Shown: positions 42,788 through 47,812 of the stretch, in pieces
How positions within the stretch are numbered: the first letter of the stretch is position 1
Layout: every line of letters starts with the position of its first letter
DNA from: Akkermansia sp.
Lineage (GTDB): Bacteria > Verrucomicrobiota > Verrucomicrobiia > Verrucomicrobiales > Akkermansiaceae
Length of the DNA: 47,812 nucleotides
Assembly: GCA_017398765.1 (NCBI GenBank)
Contig: JAFQEY010000046.1
Span: 1 to 47,812 of the forward strand
Direction: 5' to 3'
The notes under the pieces: model-generated
Told to the model about the DNA's origin: nothing
The model's input: only the letters and a program-made list of their open reading frames with translations
The model's database searches: none
Position numbers and translations under genes: made by a program

Positions 42788-43596
42788 TAGTGCCAATCCT
42801 TTATTCGTTTATCGAGTGCTTTGAGCATGATTTGTTCAAACTCCGCTCTCATTTTTGCCGCATTCTCCTCCAGCGTTTTGCTCAGTTCTGCCTCAATTTG
42901 AGGGGTCGGATCAGAGATAATGCTGATAATGTAATCTACAATTACCCCGGCTACAAGTGATAATCCGAACGTGCTCCAACCGCCTACGGCAGATGCAGTC
43001 AGAATTCCTCCGGATACAGCTAAATCTGTGGCTATAAGGGTTGCAACCTCGGTTCCGACAATGGCAGCTACTTCAATCAATATTTGCTCTATGACGGTTC
43101 CGTCCAGCCCTGGGGGCAAATTGAGCGTAGGTGACTTTATCTTATCGGTGTCGTTTGTGTTCCCGATAACGGGGTGCCCCAGCTGCCGCGCCATATCGTT
43201 TTCAATCTCCTGCCAGTCTGTGGCGACGGACTTCACATACACAGACAGTAGTTGTTGATTCTCCTGCGGGTTGTACAGGGTGTTGCTAATCTGCTCGCCG
43301 GTCCATTTCTCAAAGCCTTCTTGGCCGTCCCAGATGAGTTTCCATTTCGCCTTGTAGCCAACCAGATTGTCGGCCAGATCCGGGATGCGTTCTCTGCGCT
43401 CCATAATTGCTTTTTCGAACTCAGCTCCACGGAGGGTGATGGATTGCTTGCAGCTGCGGTAACCGTATTTTAAGATGGGATCAGAGGGTTCGTTGTCTTC
43501 GCTCAGGGCGTAGACAAGGTAGCCGGCTATTGCCAGAAGCAGGGTAGCGATAAAAATCCAGAAATACTTCGGAGTGCTTTTTTGAGTTGCGTGCAT
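42787..43596 (-). CDS. membrane protein of unknown function, partner of the 41978 gene
   Basis: 269 residues. N-terminal TM (residues ~11-30), a periplasmic-type domain with W- and C-containing segments (YRSCKQSITLRG; KWKLIWDGQEGFEKW), then a hydrophobic glycine-rich stretch near 170-225 (VAAIVGTEVATLIATDLAVSGG; LSLVAGVIVDYIISI) and a charged coiled-coil end (EAELSKTLEENAAKMRAEFEQIMLKALDKR). The layout of anchor, soluble domain and membrane hairpin suggests a membrane complex with the coupled downstream protein. Not recognised. Confidence 0.55.
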   Translation of the reverse strand: MHATQKSTPKYFWIFIATLLLAIAGYLVYALSEDNEPSDPILKYGYRSCKQSITLRGAEFEKAIMERRERIPDLADNLVGYKAKWKLIWDGQEGFEKWTGEQISNTLYNPQENQQLLSVYVKSVATDWQEIENDMARQLGHPVIGNTNDTDKIKSPTLNLPPGLDGTVIEQILIEVAAIVGTEVATLIATDLAVSGGILTASAVGGWSTFGLSLVAGVIVDYIISIISDPTPQIEAELSKTLEENAAKMRAEFEQIMLKALDKRIKDWH

Positions 43597-43626
43597 GTGT
43601 GTTCCTTTTGTTTGAGTGATAAGAGT

Positions 43627-43651
43627 AATTCCTGCGTGTTTGCCAGGAATT
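43627..43651. repeat. inverted repeat between accessory genes
   Basis: AATTCCTG (43627-43634) and CAGGAATT (43644-43651), perfect 8-bp arms, in the gap between the 43672 and 42787 genes. No T run. Confidence 0.4.
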
Positions 43652-43671
43652 GCGCGAATTTCTCGCGGTGA

Positions 43672-43896
43672 TTAGTATCCGTAGGTATTGTAACCTCTGT
43701 TATAGTTGTTTCTTTGTTCTTCTCTTTGGTGTTGTTTGTATATGCGCTTCCCTTTTTTGGCGGCACTACAGCCTACGGCTTTAATAAAGCCTCTGGCACC
43801 TATGGTTGTGCCTGCAAGCTTATGATAGGCTGCGGTGCAGAGGTCTGAGCAGCAAAACGGGAAAATGGCCAGTATGGTGAATGTGAACTTGATCAT
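43672..43896 (-). CDS. small secreted basic protein, YGY-tailed (paralogue of 44499 gene)
   Basis: 74 residues from ATG 43896 (MIKFTFTILAIFPFCCSDLCTAA). Signal peptide, then a short basic body (FIKAVGCSAAKKGKRIYKQHQ) and a tail NYNRGYNTYGY. It shares its first ~45 residues' design, its last motif and ~50 nt of leader sequence with the protein at 44499-44741, so the two arose by duplication. No function known. Could be a secreted bacteriocin-like or adhesive peptide; nothing proves it. Confidence 0.55.
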   Translation of the reverse strand: MIKFTFTILAIFPFCCSDLCTAAYHKLAGTTIGARGFIKAVGCSAAKKGKRIYKQHQREEQRNNYNRGYNTYGY

Positions 43897-44016
43897 GGAT
43901 GGCGTGTGTGCAGGGCTGAAGGAATCATTTCGCGTCGTTAGGAATACAACCATTTCGGAGAAATTTTGTTTTCCGTTGGATACGTGTCTTTGCTAATGTT
44001 ATCTTCCTTATTTTTA

Positions 44017-44457
44017 TCACGCAATCATGGCTTCAATTATCTCCTTAATAACGCCGGAGACAACAAGAAATAACAGAAGGATACCTAATGATTTTCCCCA
44101 TGAGATGTTAAATTCATGTTTTTGTGCAATGCAGAGGCCAATGATGAGTAATATGGAGAGGAACGCGGCGAAACCTTCGGATAAAAAAGCTATTAACTCG
44201 ATAATTAAAGCAAGAAAGGATAATCCGTAGGCCATAGAGGAAGCGTTTTCTTTCACTCTGCTATTGTCCTTTGCCAGTAAGGATAGAGAGAGACGGTAGG
44301 GTAAGTATACAGTCAGCGCGATTAATATCAAGCAGATGAACACCGCACCCAGGAACTCATTTCCCGTGTTTTTGTAGGCTATTGCTGATGCTGCTACGGC
44401 TTTGCAGGATGTGAGAGCCATGCCGGAGACCAGTAGGCAAAATAATGCATTTTTCAT
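44017..44457 (-). CDS. four-helix membrane protein, hypothetical
   Basis: 146 residues. Signal-like start MKNALFCLLVSGMALTSC with a lipobox-like LTSC, then about three to four hydrophobic segments (LGAVFICLILIALTVYLPY; LSFLALIIELIAFLS; FAAFLSILLIIGLCIA; LGILLLFLVVSGV). It lies between the two duplicated YGY-tailed genes. AT-richer than the surrounding genes. No family recognised. Confidence 0.55.
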   Translation of the reverse strand: MKNALFCLLVSGMALTSCKAVAASAIAYKNTGNEFLGAVFICLILIALTVYLPYRLSLSLLAKDNSRVKENASSMAYGLSFLALIIELIAFLSEGFAAFLSILLIIGLCIAQKHEFNISWGKSLGILLLFLVVSGVIKEIIEAMIA

Positions 44458-44498
44458 GATATTCAGTTGATGTGGAAAGCCGGTGACTTACTCCGATA

Positions 44499-44741
44499 TC
44501 AGTATCCGTAGGGATTGTAATTTCGGTTGTTGTTATTTCTTCTTCTTTCTCTTTCTCGTTCTTGTTCTTGTTGTTTTTCCTTTTCGCGTTTAATGATGGC
44601 AGCTCTTTTTGCCGTTCTTGCAGCTTTTACGAATCCTCTGATGGCGGCGACATTGCCGGGAAAGGTATCAAAGGCTGCCGCGCAGAGGTTTGTGCTGCAA
44701 AGCGGGAATAGAGCCAGCATGGTGAATGTGAACTTGATCAT
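44499..44741 (-). CDS. small secreted basic protein, YGY-tailed (paralogue of 43672 gene)
   Basis: 80 residues from ATG 44741 (MIKFTFTMLALFPLCSTNLCAAA). Signal peptide, then GFVKAARTAKRAAIIKR, a run of E/R/Q (KEKQQEQERERERRR) likely to be a single charged helix, and the tail NNNNRNYNPYGY. The first ~50 nt of coding plus leader nearly match those of the gene at 43672-43896. A longer in-frame ATG at 44996 lies within the next gene and is not used. Function unknown. Confidence 0.55.
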   Translation of the reverse strand: MIKFTFTMLALFPLCSTNLCAAAFDTFPGNVAAIRGFVKAARTAKRAAIIKREKEKQQEQERERERRRNNNNRNYNPYGY

Positions 44742-44814
44742 GGATGGCGTGTGTGCAGGGATGACGGAATCGTTGTATTGTATGTTGGTGCTTCGCGTTG
44801 TCTGCATGGAGCTA

Positions 44815-45312
44815 TCACAGCCCCATGGTATCCACGCCTTCCCAGTTGGTGCAGGCGAAGGCGGCGATGCCGGGGTCGGTCTCGCAGAGGAGGATGGCAC
44901 CGCGCAGACCGCGGCGGGAGATGATTTTGCTGCGCTCGGCGGCGGTGAGGGGGCCGGTGGAGGGGGCGGCCACGAGCAGGGGCTCCATGCGTCCATCCTT
45001 GTGGCATATCATGCAGCGGTGGGGGGTGGTCTGCTCTGTGGTGATGGTGAGGCAGCCGGCGGCGTGCACTTCTGCCGGGGTGGGCCAGAAGAAGCCCCCC
45101 TTTTCATCGTGGTTCTGGATGTCCGGGTAGCGGCAGTTGCGGCAGCGGTAGCCAAGCACTGGGCCTCGCAGTTCCTCCACGGCACCCACGGGGGTGGCTA
45201 CCAGTTGACCGCCGGGTGTGCCGGTTACCCTCACCTCGGCTCGGTGGATGGCCTGGCGTATTTCCTGTAGCTGGTGACCGCCACAGTGGGGACAGAGGAA
45301 AGAGATAGTCAT
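44815..45312 (-). CDS. zinc-ribbon protein, hypothetical
   Basis: 165 residues from ATG 45312. N-terminal CPHCGGH and, ~50 residues on, CRNC: a zinc-ribbon with two CxxC knuckles. A third CMIC at ~100 has a His nearby (HRCMICHKDG). Soluble, no signal peptide. Such ribbons bind nucleic acid or structure small enzymes. It has a good promoter and is divergent from the HTH gene at 45455, which may regulate it. Confidence 0.65.
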   Translation of the reverse strand: MTISFLCPHCGGHQLQEIRQAIHRAEVRVTGTPGGQLVATPVGAVEELRGPVLGYRCRNCRYPDIQNHDEKGGFFWPTPAEVHAAGCLTITTEQTTPHRCMICHKDGRMEPLLVAAPSTGPLTAAERSKIISRRGLRGAILLCETDPGIAAFACTNWEGVDTMGL

Positions 45313-45339
45313 GGTTGCTGAATTCGTTTTGTAGACATA

Positions 45340-45368
45340 TAAGTATATCAAAAAGTCTATCAAGTCAA
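45340..45368 (-). promoter_or_regulatory. promoter of the zinc-ribbon gene
   Basis: Minus strand TTGACT (45368-45363), 17-nt spacer, TACTTA (45345-45340), 27 nt before ATG 45312. AT-rich surroundings. Confidence 0.55.
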
Positions 45369-45433
45369 CCAAATTCTAACGATTTGGCAAGAGTTTTTCG
45401 TTTTGTCGGAATATCGGCTTGCAAACGTGTGGT

Positions 45434-45439
45434 TATAAT
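45434..45439 (+). promoter_or_regulatory. -10 box of the HTH gene
   Basis: Perfect TATAAT 15 nt before the proposed GTG start at 45455. I find no matching -35 at 15-19 nt, so an activator may be needed. Confidence 0.4.
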
Positions 45440-45454
45440 GCTATATTTGCCACC

Positions 45455-45799
45455 GTGGAAGCGCAGAATCAGGATGAACTGAAGCTGAATGTGAAGCTGT
45501 GGTTGAAGGCAAACAACTACAGCTACGCTTGGCTTGCTGAGAAATGCTATGTGACGGAGACGACGGTGCGCAATTGGATGGCGCGCAAGGTGATACCTGC
45601 CGCCAAGGAGCATATTATCCGTGAGATGATGAAGGAGCTGCCGCTTTCGCTCCCCTCCCGTGTGCAGGTGACGGAGGAGACGCGCGTGACCCTCAGTCTG
45701 GATCCTGCCACCCGCAAGGTGCTGGAGAAAAAGGCTTTTGCACAGGGCAAGACACTGGCAGAGTTCCTGGCAGATGAGGTTCCCCGCCTCGGTGAGTGA
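45455..45799 (+). CDS. small helix-turn-helix protein
   Basis: 114 residues from GTG 45455, just downstream of a TATAAT; upstream in-frame codons lie in the promoter. Residues ~8-50 fit a HTH: VKLWLKANNYSYAWLAEKCYVTETTVRNWMARKVIPAAKEHII, where the turn LAEKCYVTETTVRNW is the recognition part. The second half has a ribbon-helix-helix-like or Arc-like ring (RVTLSLDPATRKVLEKKAFAQGKTLAEFLADEVPRL). It is divergent from the zinc-ribbon gene, with 140 nt between starts, and could control it or itself. Confidence 0.65.
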   Translation: MEAQNQDELKLNVKLWLKANNYSYAWLAEKCYVTETTVRNWMARKVIPAAKEHIIREMMKELPLSLPSRVQVTEETRVTLSLDPATRKVLEKKAFAQGKTLAEFLADEVPRLGE

Positions 45800-46159
45800 A
45801 TCTCCCACCTCTCTCTCTTTTATCCCGGCTAGCATGCGGTGTCACCGAGGCTTGGGATACATGGATTTACGAGTGACGAATGGCGATTTACGAATTGAAA
45901 GGGTGCGGCTTACGCCGATGCTGATGTGAGCGAAAGCTTTCGGCAATGAATGGGCTGCGTGCTATCCCGAGCAAGGGATATTTGGCGAAATGTGCCTGTT
46001 TTGAGTGTATAAAGGCTATTTTTCAAAAAGGTTTGGGTCACATGTAATTCCCCGGTGTGAGCTGAGTAAAATACATGCGGAAAATCCAAGGTGCTACTGT
46101 GGATTTTCCGCATTCGTATATAAGTCGCTTAGGTATAGCTTGTTCGGTTTCGGGCAGAT
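45800..46159. other. repeat-rich intergenic region
   Basis: No supported gene. It holds a 21-nt-period direct repeat GATTTACGA (45864-45872 and 45885-45893), a 12-bp palindrome CGAAAGCTTTCG (45931-45942) and palindromic repeat A (46075-46113). Open frames here are short and none has a start context. It looks like a decayed or recombination-prone stretch between the accessory block and the DUF4143 ATPase. Confidence 0.5.
46075..46113. repeat. palindromic repeat, copy A
   Basis: ATGCGGAAAATCCA (46075-46088), 11-nt loop, TGGATTTTCCGCAT (46100-46113): perfect 14-bp arms. It matches copy B at 47354-47392 at 32 of 39 positions, same orientation. The pair flanks the ATPase gene. Confidence 0.75.
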
Positions 46160-47332
46160 TCAGGAAAAAAGCTTGGGAATATCACGGAATGAGAGGATTT
46201 CCGTTCCTTTTACATTTCCGAGAGATTCACCGGCGAAGAGGAGGGCAGCCGGTAAAGCATCCGGTACCATTTTCGAGAATCGTTCCAGATTCCGGCACAT
46301 GGAATCATTGAAAGTGAAGGCGGATTTGATTTCTACCGGTTTGGGGCGTCGAGTCATGTCAATGATGAGGTCGATTTCAAACCCGTATGTATCACGGAAA
46401 AAGTACAGGTTAGGCCGTTTGCCGTCATTGAGCCGGAATTTGAGGGCTTCCGATACGACAAAGTTTTCAAATATGTTGCCGATGAGCGGGTCTCTGGACA
46501 GCTGAGCAGGCTCGGTGATTCCCAAAAGAGAGCTGACCAGCCCTGTGTCTGTAAAATAGATTTTCGGCGATTTGGTGAGTCTTTTCCCGAAGTTGTTGTA
46601 GAAGGGCTGAATCCTGAATATAAGGTATGATGCCTCCAGCAGTGAAATCCATTCTTTGATGGTTGTTGCGCTAACCCCGACATCACCTGCCAGCGAACTG
46701 TAATTGACGATTTGGCCGACCCTTGCAGCCAGTAGGCGGATAAAGGTTTCAAATTCCGCCAGTTGGCGTATATTGAGGATTTGCCGAACATCTCTTTCCA
46801 CATAACTGCGGAGGTAGTCGGAATAGGCCATTTCCGGGGCAACCTGTCCGGCGTGGATGCGGGGAAGACCGCCGTAGAACAGAGCCTCGTCACGGCTGAG
46901 CTTGATTCCGGCGGCTTGTAATTCCTGCCAGGAAAGAGGAAGCAAATCCACCATGGCAGTGCGGCCTGCCAGACTCTGGGTGATAGTCTGTTGTAGCTCC
47001 ATTTGGCGACTTCCTGTCAGGATATACATGCCGCTTTTGTTCTCTCGGTCAATAATCTCTTGCAGATAACTGAGTAACTCCGGCGTATTCTGAACCTCAT
47101 CAAAGATACAGGGGGCGGGATGTTGCTGCAGAAACAAGAGGGGATCCGTCTGAAACTGTCGTCGAATATACGGGTTTTCCAGGCTTACATAGTCGTAGTC
47201 CGGGAACAGATGCCTGGCCAGAGTGGTTTTTCCGGATTGGCGCGGCCCGCATAGCGTTACCACCGGGTACATGGAAGCTGCTTTCAGTACATACGCACTG
47301 ATGCGGCGGTCTATGTAAGGATATTCACTCAT
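46160..47332 (-). CDS. AAA ATPase with DUF4143 domain
   Basis: 390 residues from ATG 47332. AAA_14 part: Walker A GPRQSGKTTLA, Walker B PCIFDEVQN, sensor-1 ILTGSRQ. C-terminal DUF4143 region with LPLSWQEL, VERDVRQILNI, a winged-helix part (LAGDVGVSATTIKEWISLLEASYLIFRI) and the nuclease-like end FFRDTYGFEIDLII...PVEIKSA, which resembles a PD-(D/E)XK core. Such proteins are abundant and multicopy in gut bacteria; role unclear, perhaps DNA-related. In-frame starts at 47392 and 47341 are upstream, within the repeat or the promoter; 47332 lies 7 nt after the TATAAT. Confidence 0.85.
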   Translation of the reverse strand: MSEYPYIDRRISAYVLKAASMYPVVTLCGPRQSGKTTLARHLFPDYDYVSLENPYIRRQFQTDPLLFLQQHPAPCIFDEVQNTPELLSYLQEIIDRENKSGMYILTGSRQMELQQTITQSLAGRTAMVDLLPLSWQELQAAGIKLSRDEALFYGGLPRIHAGQVAPEMAYSDYLRSYVERDVRQILNIRQLAEFETFIRLLAARVGQIVNYSSLAGDVGVSATTIKEWISLLEASYLIFRIQPFYNNFGKRLTKSPKIYFTDTGLVSSLLGITEPAQLSRDPLIGNIFENFVVSEALKFRLNDGKRPNLYFFRDTYGFEIDLIIDMTRRPKPVEIKSAFTFNDSMCRNLERFSKMVPDALPAALLFAGESLGNVKGTEILSFRDIPKLFS

Positions 47333-47339
47333 CAGGGAC

Positions 47340-47368
47340 ATTATAGCTACCCTTTGCGGGAAATTCAA
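47340..47368 (-). promoter_or_regulatory. promoter of the DUF4143 ATPase, inside repeat B
   Basis: Minus strand TTGAAT (47368-47363), 17-nt spacer, TATAAT (47345-47340), 7 nt before ATG 47332. The -35 box lies within the palindromic repeat, so the repeat supplies part of the promoter and the mRNA is nearly leaderless. Confidence 0.7.
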
Positions 47369-47392
47369 GGTTAAACTATGGATTTTCCGCAT
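47354..47392. repeat. palindromic repeat, copy B (degenerate)
   Basis: Same 39-nt element as copy A with seven changes; one arm TGGATTTTCCGCAT (47379-47392) is identical, the other has decayed (TTGCGGGAAATTCA). Direct orientation relative to copy A. Confidence 0.7.
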
Positions 47393-47457
47393 GTGCTTTT
47401 AGTTCTTTTGTCTTGAATGGGTTATGGCGCGGACAAATTTCTGGCTTGGAGAAAAAA

Positions 47458-47486
47458 TTGACAAAAAGCGGGACAGCTGTTAGGAT
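47458..47486 (+). promoter_or_regulatory. promoter of the Ser/Thr kinase gene
   Basis: TTGACA (47458-47463), 17-nt spacer, TAGGAT (47481-47486), start of RNA near 47493, about 23 nt before ATG 47516. Confidence 0.7.
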
Positions 47487-47515
47487 GACAGCGGTAAGTA
47501 TATCAGTTTCTATAT

Positions 47516-47812
47516 ATGGACATCGTAGCATTACCGCCGCAGACGTATATCGGCAACTTTCGGATACTGAAGGTGCTGGGGCAGGGGGGCTTTGGTATCA
47601 CGTATGTGGCGTGGGATGCGAATTTGCAGCGCACGGTGGTGCTGAAGGAGTGTTTCCCGGTGGATTTGTGCCGACGGGATGAGGACGGAGTGCTGCGACC
47701 GCGCGCGCCGCGTCTGGAGCCGCTGTACCGGCAGGCGATTGCGGATATGAAGCAGGAGGCCCGCACGCTGGCTCAGCTGAATCATGAGCGGATTGTGCGG
47801 GTGTATGATACC
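47516..47812 (+). CDS. Hanks-type serine/threonine protein kinase, N-terminal part (runs off the window)
   Basis: 99 codons visible from ATG 47516 and still open at the window end. MDIVALPPQTYIGNFRILKVLGQGGFGITYVAWDANLQRTVVLKECFP carries the glycine-rich loop GQGGFG and the ATP lysine of subdomain II (LKE). The stretch ARTLAQLNHERIVRVYDT fits subdomains III-IV, with the helix-C Glu likely in the QEARTLAQL segment. It probably phosphorylates proteins for signalling; a FHA-like protein at 11158 is a conceivable but unshown partner. Confidence 0.88.
   Translation, partial: MDIVALPPQTYIGNFRILKVLGQGGFGITYVAWDANLQRTVVLKECFPVDLCRRDEDGVLRPRAPRLEPLYRQAIADMKQEARTLAQLNHERIVRVYDT

Noticed and set aside
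44499..44996. long 165-codon start for the YGY-tailed protein
   Set aside because: The first half is a P/S/A-rich shadow of the zinc-ribbon gene; the signal peptide begins at ATG 44741, as in its paralogue.
45910..46113. 67-residue minus-strand frame starting in palindromic repeat A
   Set aside because: Its start and first codons are the repeat itself; no ribosome site or promoter and no recognisable product.
1..47812. CRISPR array, integrase, transposase or prophage genes
   Set aside because: No regularly spaced direct repeats with unique spacers and no recombinase or phage structural motifs were seen.

Overview
The window looks like a chromosomal segment of a Verrucomicrobiota bacterium, most likely Akkermansia or a close relative. 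This is inferred from three intact secreted proteins ending in a Verrucomicrobia-style PEP-CTERM tail (VPEP, a short hydrophobic stretch, then RRRK or RRRRR), an Omp85/BamA protein, SEL1-repeat proteins, a Chlamydia-Pmp-like surface protein and a Hanks-type kinase. No database search was run, so the genus is an inference.

Layout. 0.2-5.3 kb: bamA, a NUDIX hydrolase, a secreted GH16 glycosidase with a palindrome at its promoter, and a SEL1 protein. 5.3-11 kb (minus strand): an RND efflux operon made of an AcrB-type pump and an adaptor that carries two complete membrane-fusion modules in one chain; a vestigial PEP-CTERM tail lies just past its terminator. 11.1-13.6 kb: a degenerate FHA protein, a RelE-like protein, an ABC-2-type permease and a SEL1 protein. 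13.7-19.2 kb (minus strand): a DUF6941-like gene, then a run that reads dnaX - ybaB - membrane-fusion protein - ABC ATPase - FtsX-like permease, with the exporter where recR is often found. 19.2-24.4 kb: kbl and sdhCAB, with codon use typical of highly expressed genes.

24.5-31.4 kb holds a 2262-residue surface protein that joins GGAI/FxxN repeats to three PATR-type beta-strand modules and a PEP-CTERM tail. 31.4-38.5 kb: PTS EIIA-like protein, two lipoproteins, carboxynorspermidine decarboxylase (nspC), an RRM protein, an IdeS/Mac-like cysteine protease with a PEP-CTERM tail, a DUF1232 protein, and a small secreted CxxCxGxG protein. 38.6-40.6 kb: an S9 peptidase translationally coupled to a His-rich membrane peptide. 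40.8-45.8 kb is an accessory block of small membrane or secreted proteins of unknown function, including a coupled pair and a duplicated pair, next to a zinc-ribbon gene and an HTH gene. 46.1-47.4 kb: an AAA/DUF4143 ATPase flanked by copies of a palindromic repeat. The window ends inside a Ser/Thr kinase gene.

A recurring feature is that clear sigma70-type promoters (17-bp spacers) sit so close to start codons that several mRNAs should be leaderless or nearly so (NUDIX, FHA, giant surface protein, TPR lipoprotein, IdeS-like protease, DUF4143 ATPase). These promoters were also used to correct several start codons. Cell-surface export and host contact dominate the accessory content: PEP-CTERM proteins, efflux, ABC export and a candidate immunoglobulin-type protease.
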